From CAADGU01 sp964581605 (GTDB taxonomy: Bacteria > Chloroflexota > Anaerolineae > Promineifilales > Promineifilaceae), in NCBI GenBank assembly GCA_964581605.1, contig CAZOPF010000046.1, positions 1-43,686 of the forward strand: a stretch of 43,686 nt of DNA. Direction: 5' to 3'. Position numbers and translations under genes: made by a program. Positions within the stretch are counted from its first letter, which is position 1. Every line of letters starts with the position of its first letter. The notes under the pieces were generated by a model. It saw only the letters and a list, made by a program, of their open reading frames with translations, did not search any database and was not told the origin of the DNA. Shown one piece after another: positions 1 to 8,191 of this stretch.

Positions 1-2
1 CC

Positions 3-41
3 AACCACCCGATTTACGCAGAGGAGATGGTGCAATGGTGA
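3..41 (+). CDS. 3' end of an upstream gene (partial)
   Basis: The first bases read as an open frame ending NHPIYAEEMVQW followed by a TGA at 39-41. The stop overlaps the ATG of the following Uma2 pseudogene (35-37), and a ribosome-binding-like AGAGGAG precedes that ATG. This layout suggests translational coupling with a gene lying mostly outside the window. Too little is visible to name it. Confidence 0.35.
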   Translation, partial: NHPIYAEEMVQW

Positions 42-645
42 TGGAGATGACGGCCATCAAAGGCCAGACCAAAACGAAACACAATTGGCCGCCACCGCAG
101 GGGGGCCTGGCGCTATGAAGATTATTTGCGCCTGCCGGACAATGGCTTTCGCTATGAAATCATTAAAGGAGAGTTGTTCATGTCGCCTGCGCCCAGTACC
201 CGCCACCAGTTAATGGCTACTTACATAGTTTCGTCTCTCTTTGATTTCGCCAAAAAGCACAAACTAGGTGAAGTTTTTTTCCGCGCCTATTGACGTGCGC
301 TTAAGTCATTCAGCAGCGCTGGTTCAGCCAGATAGTTTGTTCGTCGCAAAAGACCGCCTGCACATCGTAAAAGAGCAAACGATTGAGGGACCGCCCGATT
401 TGATTGTAGAGATATTATCGCCGGGCACGGCCGTGACTGACCGCCAGACCAAATTCCAGGCCTATGCCGCTGCCGGTGTGTGTGAATAGTGGCTGATAGA
501 CCCGGACGGCTGTACGGTGGAAGTGAATGTGCTGCGCGGGCAGGCGTATGCCCCGTTGGGCAACTTTGGCCCGGCGGATCGGATGCAATCAGAGGTACTA
601 TCGGGTTGGGATACGGCCGTGTCTACTCTTTGTCCTGTGCAATGA
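35..645 (+). pseudogene. Uma2 family (DUF820) protein, broken
   Basis: Uma2 proteins adopt a PD-(D/E)XK-nuclease-like fold and are abundant in Chloroflexota and cyanobacteria; their function is poorly known. The pieces are recognisable but in different frames. The start MEMTAIKGQTKTKHNW at 41 is followed by a shift near 105. Then comes WRYEDYLRLPDNGFRYEIIKG (108-170), which runs to a stop near 290. After a second shift near 268 comes the core with the family motif PPDLIVEILSPG. An in-frame TAG at 487-489 interrupts the expected 'AGVxEYWLIDP' block, and the frame then continues (WLIDPDG) to a TGA at 643-645. At least two frameshifts and one nonsense codon make this a decayed gene; sequencing error could explain one change but hardly all. 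An intact paralogue lies at 5767-6324. Confidence 0.8.
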
Positions 646-672
646 CCTGCCACTAACCAAACTAGAAATAGG

Positions 673-806
673 CTAGTGTCATTAGTTTTTCGCCATGACT
701 ACAGCGGATAAAGAAATGAACGGATTCCTCTCTAGAAATTTATCCGCTTATTTCTCCATCCGTTGTAGTCTTTTTAAGGGGGCGGCGAAAACTTCGTGAC
801 ACTAAC
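673..806 (+). mobile_element. MITE-like element, copy 1
   Basis: About 134 bp bounded by the inverted ends TAGTGTCA and TGACACTAAC, with subterminal inverted blocks (TTTTTCGCC / GGCGAAAA; GACTACAGCGGAT / ATCCGTTGTAGTC). The whole unit can fold into one long imperfect hairpin. It is flanked by GAAATAG (left) and AAAATAG (right), a 7-bp direct repeat with one mismatch that looks like a target-site duplication. It has no coding capacity. Copies 2-4 lie at 20846, 33493 and 42925. Confidence 0.8.
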
Positions 807-1053
807 AAAATAGCATCCCCCTGCTTTGCCACAATCTATTTCCCAACAATTATCTGCCGCCTAGTTCAGGGCAGGTAATTAGCCAGTTGGACACATCTGT
901 CATAGGGAGGCTTAACCTTTTATTGTAGTTGCATCCAAATGTCGAACGTCTGGGGAATGTCTAGAAAACTTTTGCGATGGGTTGTCAATCCGGGTAAACT
1001 ACAGGTGTGCTTTCTCTGGTTTTGCAGATAGACAATAAAGCAAGGGTAGTAAA
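807..1053. other. Non-coding leader region with no recognised element
   Basis: This lies between the MITE and the EAD gene. I see no convincing ORF, hairpin or strong sigma-70-type promoter. It presumably holds the promoter for the gene starting at 1054. Confidence 0.3.
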
Positions 1054-1686
1054 ATGGACGGCCGTGCCAAACAGGAATTAGCCACACTCTTAAGCAACCG
1101 GCTTGATGACACAGATTTGCGTTCTCTTGCGCTGGCGCTAGATGTGCATTATGAAGACCTGCAAGGAGCCAACTTAAAAGCCAAAATCATCAGCCTTATT
1201 GAATACCAACAGCGGCGAAACCAGCTTAATGCTCTTTGTGAACAAATTAAACGCGACAGACCGGATTTAAGGCGTGAGGTTGATGAGGTCTGTAAGAGTG
1301 CCAGTTACAATCAGTTTGGTTCGGTAAAACCCATCGTATTGGTTGTCATTGGCATCATAGTGTTGGCGGCGATGGTTTATTTTGTCTGGCGGCCCTGGTA
1401 TCAATCCCAATCGGCCGTTGTCTATCAAGTGCAGGTGTTGGACAGGAATACAAATTCATTTGTGCAAAACGCAAAGGTCATATTAGCTCTAAGCGGGAAT
1501 AACGCGCCAGAAAGTGCTTTTACCGATGTGAATGGTGTAGCCACGTTTTCATTAAACAATAATCAAGCTGGAAAGCTGGCCCGGCTCACCGTTGAAAAAG
1601 CGGGGTACGTCACAATACAAGAAAATATCAATGTAACACCCAATAAGTTACCTCATGTCGTGTTATTGACCAGTGTAGAGCCTTAA
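1054..1686 (+). CDS. Effector-associated domain (EAD) membrane protein with extracytoplasmic carboxypeptidase-regulatory-like domain
   Basis: 210 aa in three parts. Residues 1-75 resemble effector-associated domains: an all-alpha pattern with DLRSLALALDVHYEDL, then LIEYQQRRNQL and ending in RDRPDLR. These are adaptor (death-like) domains described in bacterial conflict and signalling systems. Residues 92-112 are a single hydrophobic membrane segment with a following RPW, consistent with the N-terminus inside. Residues 122-207 form a small beta domain of carboxypeptidase-regulatory/Ig-like type (VYQVQVLD...DVNGVATFSL...VEKAGYV). That domain is clearly homologous to the N-terminal domain of the next gene. 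The gap to that gene is 36 bp, so they are probably co-transcribed. No enzymatic domain is present; a transmembrane adaptor or sensor role is inferred. Confidence is good for the architecture and low for function. Confidence 0.75.
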   Translation: MDGRAKQELATLLSNRLDDTDLRSLALALDVHYEDLQGANLKAKIISLIEYQQRRNQLNALCEQIKRDRPDLRREVDEVCKSASYNQFGSVKPIVLVVIGIIVLAAMVYFVWRPWYQSQSAVVYQVQVLDRNTNSFVQNAKVILALSGNNAPESAFTDVNGVATFSLNNNQAGKLARLTVEKAGYVTIQENINVTPNKLPHVVLLTSVEP

Positions 1687-1722
1687 AGCGCGGTACTTCT
1701 CCACCGTCCCAGAGAGGAAACC

Positions 1723-2868
1723 ATGGTATTGTTATGCCGTTGTTCATTCAAGCATTATGTGATTTTACTGGCACTACTTATTCTTCTGGTCGGGTGCAGG
1801 GGGCAGTTCAATTATCAAGTGCGCGTACAAGATTCATGTGGCCTGCCCGTAAAAAATGCACACATAGAACTAGCAGTTGGTGGAAATTTTGCCGTATTAA
1901 GTAGCTATACTGTTGATGATGGATACGCTCTTATTGAGGTAGATGCTTCACGCGCCGGTAAACAGGCAAAGCTCAACGTTTCTGCCAACGGCTTTGCAAT
2001 ATATTCACAATACGTGAACCTGGATAAGGACACTTTACCAGATGTCATTGTGCTGGAAAAACCCAATTTTGCAGGTTCATGTATGCCCACACCGGTTGTA
2101 ACCAATTCAATTACGCCAACCAGTACAGATATATTGCCGCCAACAGTCACCCCTGTGCAGCCAACTGATGTCCCGACTATGTCGCCGCCATCCCCAACAT
2201 TCACTGGTATACCTGCTGATACGCCGACATCTATTCCCACTAACACACCAATGCCTCCCCCAGCACCAGTAAATGTACAGGTTCAGGCAGTTGAGGATGG
2301 GAGGTACGTTTATGCCGGGCCGGATTCAACGCAACCCCACATGGGCGTATTGAGGTTGCGGGAGGCAGCAGATGTCATTGGTAAAACGCAACAGGGCGAA
2401 TGGTTGCAAGTTGTTACATCTCGCGGCATCGAAGGTTGGGTTGACCCTGAATTTGTAGAGTTTATAACCGGCTCGCTGGATCAAGTACCGATTACCTGGA
2501 GTGGCGCTGTTACGCCACCACAGCCACAGGATGGCGAGAATGGTGCCGTTCAACAATCCTGTGTGACGGTAACTGTTTCAAAGAGAGATGTTCCCCTCAA
2601 AGCATTTGATGACGTGACTCTGGATTGGAGCAATGCGCCATCGGGGACAGCGCGTCTATGGCTATCTGTGTACATTTCACAGGCGGATGGCAGCAAAGTG
2701 TATGCGGTTGATCCGACCTATAGTGACTTGATTACACCGTATATCATTCATGAATGGGTTTTTGCGGATCGTCATTTTGCCCCCGGCACGACCTTTACTT
2801 ATACTGCTGAAGCACAAGATGCTGGCGGCAATAAAATCTGCACAACAACCGGCGCCTTTGTGCCGTGA
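1723..2868 (+). CDS. Lipoprotein with carboxypeptidase-regulatory-like, SH3-like and C-terminal beta domains
   Basis: 381 aa. The N-terminus has a type II signal peptide with lipobox LVGC (Cys about 25), so the mature protein should be lipid-anchored outside the membrane. Residues about 30-113 repeat the beta domain of the preceding EAD protein (YQVRVQD, then DDGYALIEVDASRAGKQAKL, then VSANGFAIYSQYV). A Pro/Thr-rich spacer (about 120-180) follows, then a bacterial SH3-like domain (about 182-245, with GEWLQVVTSRGIEGWVDPEF), then a beta-rich domain of unknown type (about 275-381). The ATG at 1723 is preceded by GAGAGG. Together with the upstream gene this looks like a two-component surface assembly: a cytoplasm-facing EAD linked through the membrane to a matching outer domain. 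The function is not known. Confidence 0.75.
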   Translation: MVLLCRCSFKHYVILLALLILLVGCRGQFNYQVRVQDSCGLPVKNAHIELAVGGNFAVLSSYTVDDGYALIEVDASRAGKQAKLNVSANGFAIYSQYVNLDKDTLPDVIVLEKPNFAGSCMPTPVVTNSITPTSTDILPPTVTPVQPTDVPTMSPPSPTFTGIPADTPTSIPTNTPMPPPAPVNVQVQAVEDGRYVYAGPDSTQPHMGVLRLREAADVIGKTQQGEWLQVVTSRGIEGWVDPEFVEFITGSLDQVPITWSGAVTPPQPQDGENGAVQQSCVTVTVSKRDVPLKAFDDVTLDWSNAPSGTARLWLSVYISQADGSKVYAVDPTYSDLITPYIIHEWVFADRHFAPGTTFTYTAEAQDAGGNKICTTTGAFVP

Positions 2869-2889
2869 TCAGCCCCCGTCCTTTTACGC

Positions 2890-2895
2890 TATAAT
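2890..2895 (+). promoter_or_regulatory. Possible -10 box for acnA
   Basis: A perfect TATAAT lies 115 bp before the acnA start in the gap after the lipoprotein gene. No convincing -35 is seen at 17 bp spacing, so this is only a candidate. Confidence 0.25.
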
Positions 2896-2945
2896 ACCCC
2901 CTATCATCCACCCAATTGATGCAGAAGAGATGCAGGTTTACCTTT

Positions 2946-2979
2946 GCTAATCTCCAATCTTCAATCTCTGATCTCAATG
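2946..2979 (+). repeat. Heptad tandem repeat (CAATCTC type)
   Basis: Successive AATCTCC/AATCTTC/AATCTCT units with a ~7-bp period sit just before the acnA ribosome-binding site. The same unit recurs at 12822-12885 and, inside a gene, at 17635-17675. Confidence 0.6.
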
Positions 2980-3009
2980 ATGAAACAACCTAAGGAAGAG
3001 GTACCTATA

Positions 3010-5706
3010 ATGACTAACTTATTTGACCATTTCGGCGCTCGCGCCAAACTGCCCGGAACCGATGTTTATTATTATCGGCTGGATAAGCTGAACCACCTGG
3101 CCAACATTGACCGGCTGCCCTTCTCCATCAAGATCATGCTGGAGGCACTGCTGCGCACCTGTGACGGCTACGTTGTCACCCCCGCCGACGTAGAAAAGCT
3201 GGCCCGCTACAACGCCCCAAAACCGGCCCAAGACGAACTGCCCTTCAAACCGGGGCGTGTCATTTTGCAAGATTTCACGGGCGTACCGGCGGTGGTAGAC
3301 CTGGCGGCTATGCGGGCGGCCATGGCCCGGCTGGGCGGCAACCCCAAAAAGATCAACCCCATTGTGCCCGTTGACCTGGTGATTGACCATTCGGTGCAGG
3401 TAGACGCCTTCGGCTCGGCGGCGGCGCTGTTCATCAATGCCGAAAAGGAGTTTGTGCGCAATCGGGAGCGGTATGAATTCCTGAAGTGGGGGCAAAAGGC
3501 GTTTGAAAATTTCACCGTCGTGCCGCCCGCTACCGGCATTGTGCATCAGGTGAACCTGGAATATCTGGGCAAGGTGGTGATGACGGCGCCGGAAGGGGAT
3601 GGCCTGGTCGCCTTCCCGGACAGTCTGGTGGGCACTGATTCGCACACCACGATGATTGACGGGCTGGGGGTGCTGGCCTGGGGTGTGGGCGGCATTGAAG
3701 CGGAAGCGGTGATGCTGGGCCAGCCCATTTATATGTTGACGCCAGAGGTGATCGGCGTGCGGCTGACAGGCCGGATGCCCGAAGGCTCGACGGCTACCGA
3801 CCTGGTGCTGGTGGTGACACAACTGCTGCGCCAGAAAGGGGTGGTGGGTAAGTTTGTGGAATTTTTTGGCCCTGGCCTGAGCAGCATGACGCTGGCTGAC
3901 AGGGCCACCATTGCCAATATGTGCCCGGAATATGGGGCGACGGTGGGTTACTTCCCGGTGGATGAGGAAACATTGCGCTATTTGCGGCAGACGGGACGGC
4001 CGTCTGAACTCATAGACCTGGTGGAAAAATACAGCAAAGCGCAGGGGCTGTTCCGCACCGACGCTACGCCCGACCCGGACTTTACGGATGTGGTGGAACT
4101 GGATTTGGGCACCGTGCTGCCCAGTCTGGCGGGGCCAAAACGGCCGCAAGACCGCATCCTGGTCAGCGAGATGAAGGAAAAGTACACCAAAACGCTGCTT
4201 TCTCCGGCCGGGCCGCAGGGCATGGGGCTGCGTGAGGAAGAGTTGGGGCGCACGGCCGTCGTCCGCAACGGCCACGAAACAGAAATCGGGCACGGCGCAG
4301 TGGTCATCGCCGCCATCACCTCCTGCACCAACACCAGCAACCCGTATGTGATGTTGGGTGCAGGGCTGGTGGCTAAAAAGGCGGTGGAGGCGGGTTTAAC
4401 TGTTCCACCTTATGTCAAGACAAGCCTGGCCCCTGGCTCGCGGGTCGTGGAAGACTACCTGAAAAAAGCGGGGTTGATGGCCTATTTAGAACAGCTGGGT
4501 TTTCATATTGTCGGGTTTGGCTGCACCACCTGTATTGGCAACTCCGGGCCGCTGCCGGAAGCGGTGGAGACGGCCATCCGCGAGGGGGATTTGGTGACCT
4601 CGGCCGTTCTCAGCGGCAACCGCAACTTTGAAGGGCGCGTTCACCCGCTCACCAAGACAAACTATCTGGCCTCGCCGCCGTTGGTGGTGGCCTATGCGTT
4701 GGCCGGGCGCACCGATATTGACCTGACCACCGAGCCAATTGGCACGAACCAGGCGGGGCAGCCGGTGTACCTGCGCGACATCTGGCCCAGCAGCCAGGAA
4801 GTGGCCCAGACCGTCGCCCAAACCGTCACCGCCGCCATGTTCCGCGAACAGTACGCCAACGTTTATGATGGCAACGAGGAGTGGAACAAAATCCCGGTGC
4901 GCGGCGGTGAACTGTATGAGTGGAATCCCGATTCCACCTACATTCAAGAGCCGCCTTTTTTCACCACCCTGACGCCGGAAGTGAAACCGATTACCAACAT
5001 TGAGAATGCGCGGGTGCTGGTGAAGGTGGGCGACTCAGTGACCACTGACCACATTTCCCCCGCCGGTTCTATTTCTCGCACCAGCCCGGCTGGCCAATAC
5101 CTGCTGGAGCATGATGTGGAGCCGCCCTATTTCAACAGCTACGGCTCGCGGCGGGGCAATGACCGGGTGATGACGCGGGGTACGTTTGCCAATGTGCGCC
5201 TGCGCAACCAGATGGCTCCCGGCACGGAAGGGGGCTGGACAACCTATCTGCCCACTAATGAAGTAACCACCATCTATGACGCCTCCTTGAAATACAAGGC
5301 AGCGGGCACGCCATTAGTGGTGCTGGCGGGTAATGATTATGGCATGGGCAGTTCCCGTGACTGGGCGGCCAAAGGGGTGCTGCTTCTGGGGGTGCGAATG
5401 GTGATTGCCCAGAGTTATGAGCGTATTCACCGCAGCAATCTGGTGGGCATGGGGGTGCTGCCGCTGCAATTTATGCCGGGTGAAACCCCCCAGACGTTGG
5501 GATTGGACGGCACGGAATCGTTCAGTACGCTCAACCTGACGGATGAGGTGAAGCCGTTGCAGGAAATTACGGTGCGGGCAGAACGGGCGGATGGCACGGC
5601 CGTGACCTTCCAGACCCTCTGCCGCATTGATACCCCCGTGGAAGTGGACTACTACCGCAACGGCGGCATCCTGCACACCGTCCTGCGCAACTTTTTGAAG
5701 GAATAG
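3010..5706 (+). CDS. acnA: Aconitate hydratase, AcnA/IRP type
   Basis: Interconverts citrate and isocitrate through cis-aconitate in the TCA cycle, using a [4Fe-4S] cluster. The 898-residue length fits AcnA. The three cluster cysteines are visible: C439 in TSCTNTSNP, and C505 and C508 in GCTTCIGNSGP. The substrate-binding block DSHTTMIDGLGVLAWGVGGIEAE is intact, as is the swivel-domain motif NDYGMGSSRDWAAKG. I place the start at the ATG at 3010 because AAGGAAGAGG lies just upstream. A longer in-frame start at 2944 would begin inside the heptad repeat. A strong inverted repeat follows 4 bp after the stop. The gene stands alone and is not in a TCA operon. Confidence 0.97.
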   Translation: MTNLFDHFGARAKLPGTDVYYYRLDKLNHLANIDRLPFSIKIMLEALLRTCDGYVVTPADVEKLARYNAPKPAQDELPFKPGRVILQDFTGVPAVVDLAAMRAAMARLGGNPKKINPIVPVDLVIDHSVQVDAFGSAAALFINAEKEFVRNRERYEFLKWGQKAFENFTVVPPATGIVHQVNLEYLGKVVMTAPEGDGLVAFPDSLVGTDSHTTMIDGLGVLAWGVGGIEAEAVMLGQPIYMLTPEVIGVRLTGRMPEGSTATDLVLVVTQLLRQKGVVGKFVEFFGPGLSSMTLADRATIANMCPEYGATVGYFPVDEETLRYLRQTGRPSELIDLVEKYSKAQGLFRTDATPDPDFTDVVELDLGTVLPSLAGPKRPQDRILVSEMKEKYTKTLLSPAGPQGMGLREEELGRTAVVRNGHETEIGHGAVVIAAITSCTNTSNPYVMLGAGLVAKKAVEAGLTVPPYVKTSLAPGSRVVEDYLKKAGLMAYLEQLGFHIVGFGCTTCIGNSGPLPEAVETAIREGDLVTSAVLSGNRNFEGRVHPLTKTNYLASPPLVVAYALAGRTDIDLTTEPIGTNQAGQPVYLRDIWPSSQEVAQTVAQTVTAAMFREQYANVYDGNEEWNKIPVRGGELYEWNPDSTYIQEPPFFTTLTPEVKPITNIENARVLVKVGDSVTTDHISPAGSISRTSPAGQYLLEHDVEPPYFNSYGSRRGNDRVMTRGTFANVRLRNQMAPGTEGGWTTYLPTNEVTTIYDASLKYKAAGTPLVVLAGNDYGMGSSRDWAAKGVLLLGVRMVIAQSYERIHRSNLVGMGVLPLQFMPGETPQTLGLDGTESFSTLNLTDEVKPLQEITVRAERADGTAVTFQTLCRIDTPVEVDYYRNGGILHTVLRNFLKE

Positions 5707-5709
5707 TGC

Positions 5710-5752
5710 TTATCAACCTCCCGGATCTTTTAAAGCTCCGAGAGGTTGATAA
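5710..5752. terminator. Long hairpin after acnA
   Basis: TTATCAACCTCCCGGA (5710-5725) pairs with TCCGAGAGGTTGATAA (5737-5752): a 16-bp stem with one mismatch and an 11-nt loop. There is no U-tract, so termination would be unusual. It could instead be a processing or stabilising hairpin or a mobile palindrome. The next gene starts 15 bp later. Confidence 0.6.
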
Positions 5753-5766
5753 AACAAGAGGATCAT

Positions 5767-6324
5767 ATGGACACGGCCGTACTTGCCCCGCCCCAACTCA
5801 TTACCGCCGACGATCTCCTGGAAATGCCAGATATTGGTCGTTACGAACTGGTCAGAGGAGAGATCATTACCATGAGTCCCACCAATGTTGAACATGCTTA
5901 TCTGGAATTTGAAATTGGTCGTTTGTTAGGGAATTTTGTTTCCAAACACAAATTGGGATGGGTGTTTGTGGGAGAAGTGGGCATCTTTACGGAACGAAGT
6001 CCTGATACGGTACGCGGGGCTGATGTTTCCTTTATTTCACGGGAGCGCGCTCCGCAACGGCCGCGCAAAGGATTTTTGCAGCTTGCGCCGGAACTGGTGG
6101 TTGAAGTTGTCTCCCCCGGTGATTTGTGGACGGATTTGAATGAAAAAATTGAAGACTGTTTTGTGCTCGGCGTGAATTGGGTGTGGGTAGTAGAGCCAAA
6201 ACGGAAAATAGTGCGGGTGTATCATGGGCCAACGGCCGTGACCATCATCACCGACACCCTGCATGGCGAAGGCATCCTGGGCGGCTTTGCCCTGTCCATC
6301 CCCGAACTGTTTGCGGAAGAATAA
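5767..6324 (+). CDS. Uma2 family (DUF820) putative nuclease
   Basis: 185 aa, intact. Family landmarks are the N-terminal ITADDLLEMPDIGRYELVRGE, ADVSFI, the core PELVVEVVSPGDLW, and VNWVWVVEPKRKIVRVY, which together match the PD-(D/E)XK-like Uma2 fold (residues about 85-150). The start at 5767 is preferred over 5746 because AAGAGG is correctly spaced and the upstream ATG lies in the 3' arm of the hairpin. Uma2 proteins are highly paralogous, often near mobile DNA, and their biological role is unsettled. A broken relative lies at the window start. Confidence 0.85.
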   Translation: MDTAVLAPPQLITADDLLEMPDIGRYELVRGEIITMSPTNVEHAYLEFEIGRLLGNFVSKHKLGWVFVGEVGIFTERSPDTVRGADVSFISRERAPQRPRKGFLQLAPELVVEVVSPGDLWTDLNEKIEDCFVLGVNWVWVVEPKRKIVRVYHGPTAVTIITDTLHGEGILGGFALSIPELFAEE

Positions 6325-6327
6325 TCC

Positions 6328-6416
6328 ACAGATTTCACAGATGTCACAGATTCTCTTTTTCTTTTTTCTTCTTTGACTTTTTTGCCTCTTTGCGCCTTTG
6401 CGTTAAAAACCTGGAG
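6328..6416. repeat. Low-complexity spacer with short repeats
   Basis: This holds TTTCACAGATGTCACAGATT-like and CTCTTTGCGCCTTTGCG-like short repeat units followed by a pyrimidine tract, directly before the moaA ribosome-binding site. Similar units recur at 21155-21210. It is probably a dispersed short repeat and not a regulatory leader. Confidence 0.4.
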
Positions 6417-6423
6417 TAAATAT

Positions 6424-7440
6424 ATGACCATTCCCCTGACCGACAAGTTTAACCGCCCCATTCGGGATTTGCGCATCTCGGTCATTGATAAATGTAACTT
6501 TCGCTGCCCCTACTGTATGCCCGCCGAAATCTTCGGCGCGGATTACAATTTTTTGAGTAAAGACGAATTACTCAGCGACGACGAATTGGTGCGGTTGGCG
6601 GGATTGTTTGCCCAGATTGGCGTCACCAAATTCCGGCTGACGGGCGGCGAACCACTGCTGCGGCCGAACCTGCCCCACCTGATCGCCCGCCTGGCACAAA
6701 TTCCCGGCGTGGATGACCTGGCGCTGACGACCAATGGCTACTACCTGCCCAAGCTGTCTCACCTGCTCAAAGAGGCCGGGCTGCACCGGCTGACCGTCAG
6801 CCTGGATTCGCTGGATGAAGAGGTGTTTGCGGTGATGAACGGCCGTAAAGCCTCCGTGCAGCGCGTATTGGCCGGGCTGGCCGTGGCTGAAGCGGACGGC
6901 TTTTATCCCATCAAGATCAACTGCGTGGTCAAACGCGGGGTGAACGACCATACCATCGCAGACCTGGCGCGGCGTTTCAAAGGCACCGGGCACATTGTCC
7001 GTTTCATCGAATATATGGACGTGGGCAATTTGAACGGCTGGCAGATGGATGATGTGGTCACGGCCGAAGAAATCATCCGCCGTATTGACCGGGAAATGCC
7101 GCTGGAGCCTGTGCCACCCAATTATCCCGGCGAAGTGGCTAACCGCTTCCGTTATCTGGACGGTGACGGGGAAATTGGCCTCATCGCTTCCGTCAGCCAG
7201 CCATTTTGCGGCGGCTGCACCCGCGCCCGGCTGTCTGGGGCGGGTGAGTATTACACCTGCCTCTTTGCCCACCAGGGCACGGATTTGCGGGGGCCCATGC
7301 GGGCGGGCGCGACAGACGAGGAGATGCTCGACCTGATCGGCGGCGTCTGGCGGCGGCGCACCGACCGCTACTCTGAACTGCGCACATCCTTCACTCGCCT
7401 GCCGGCCAAGGGGGCGGAGATGTACCGCTTAGGCGGATAA
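6424..7440 (+). CDS. moaA: GTP 3',8-cyclase MoaA (molybdenum cofactor biosynthesis)
   Basis: A radical-SAM enzyme that converts GTP to 3',8-cyclo-GTP, the first step of molybdopterin synthesis with MoaC. 338 aa from the ATG at 6424, which has GGAG upstream. The N-terminal CxxxCxxC (C24, C28, C31; CNFRCPYC) binds the SAM cluster, and RLTGGEPLL is the usual SAM-contact motif. The second cluster is served by C262, C265 and C279 (FCGGCTRARLSG...YYTCLF). The protein ends in the conserved Gly-Gly. No other moa or moe genes are nearby, so the pathway must be completed elsewhere. Confidence 0.96.
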   Translation: MTIPLTDKFNRPIRDLRISVIDKCNFRCPYCMPAEIFGADYNFLSKDELLSDDELVRLAGLFAQIGVTKFRLTGGEPLLRPNLPHLIARLAQIPGVDDLALTTNGYYLPKLSHLLKEAGLHRLTVSLDSLDEEVFAVMNGRKASVQRVLAGLAVAEADGFYPIKINCVVKRGVNDHTIADLARRFKGTGHIVRFIEYMDVGNLNGWQMDDVVTAEEIIRRIDREMPLEPVPPNYPGEVANRFRYLDGDGEIGLIASVSQPFCGGCTRARLSGAGEYYTCLFAHQGTDLRGPMRAGATDEEMLDLIGGVWRRRTDRYSELRTSFTRLPAKGAEMYRLGG

Positions 7441-7455
7441 ATATCAGGAGACCAT

Positions 7456-8184
7456 ATGATTGTTATTCGTGATGACAAAAAAATAGCCCGGTATCGTTTG
7501 ATTGGGCAGGTTGCCAGTTTTGCCGGGATGGCGGCCTTGATTGGGGGGATGGTGTTGATTTTTGTGGGTGATCCCCAAACGGTGTTTTATTGGCAGTTGC
7601 TGGCGCTGTTGGCGGGGTGGATGTTGTCTCAGGTGGGCATCTATTTTGCGCAGCGCTACGTGCGGCAGCCGCGCCCGGACCAGGTGCTGGATGAGGCATT
7701 GGAAAAGGTGAGTAAGGACGGCCGTCTGTACCATTACATCCTGCCTGCACCACACGTCTTGCTGCTGCCTTCGGGTATTATCGTTTTTGTGGCCAAATAT
7801 CAAGGGGGGCAAATCACCGTGCAAGATGATAAATGGAAGCAGCATGGCATGGGGCTGCGCCGTTTTTTTGGGCAAGAAGGGATTGGAAACCCCACCAGGG
7901 AGGCAGAAAACAGCGTGGCGGCCGTAGCCCACTTTCTACAAAAAAATACCCCCCAGGTAGAAGAGGTACCGATTGCCGCGCTGATCGTTTTTACCAGCAA
8001 AGGAATAAAAGATTTGGACTTAAAGGGTTCAACGATTCCGGCGATGCACTACACAAAAGTGAAGGGATTCCTGAAAAACCAGAAGCGGGAGAAGATGCCG
8101 GCCGCTGATTATGAAGCGATTCAGGCGGCGTTTGATCAGCAAGCGGGCGTTTGGGCGGACGGGGTGGAACTGGCAAGTTCGTAG
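7456..8184 (+). CDS. Membrane protein with degenerate NERD-like domain
   Basis: 242 aa. Two hydrophobic segments (about 17-38 and 44-64) are followed by a soluble region. The layout HVLLLPSGIIVFVAKYQGG, then NPTREAENSVAAV, then VPIAALIVFT recalls the NERD (nuclease-related) domain order, in which a 'DHVVV.P.GVFVIE.K' strand pair is followed by 'NP..QAE' and '.VVF'. The catalytic Glu of NERD appears to be replaced by Ala while the Lys remains, so activity is doubtful. It follows moaA by 15 bp with an AGGAG site and is probably co-transcribed. The assignment rests on motif resemblance only. Confidence 0.6.
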   Translation: MIVIRDDKKIARYRLIGQVASFAGMAALIGGMVLIFVGDPQTVFYWQLLALLAGWMLSQVGIYFAQRYVRQPRPDQVLDEALEKVSKDGRLYHYILPAPHVLLLPSGIIVFVAKYQGGQITVQDDKWKQHGMGLRRFFGQEGIGNPTREAENSVAAVAHFLQKNTPQVEEVPIAALIVFTSKGIKDLDLKGSTIPAMHYTKVKGFLKNQKREKMPAADYEAIQAAFDQQAGVWADGVELASS

Positions 8185-8191
8185 CAACTGG

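Noticed and set aside
3019..4293. A 424-codon frame opposite acnA
   Set aside because: It is His/Arg/Gln-rich and low-information, lies wholly antisense to a certain aconitase, and has no start context.
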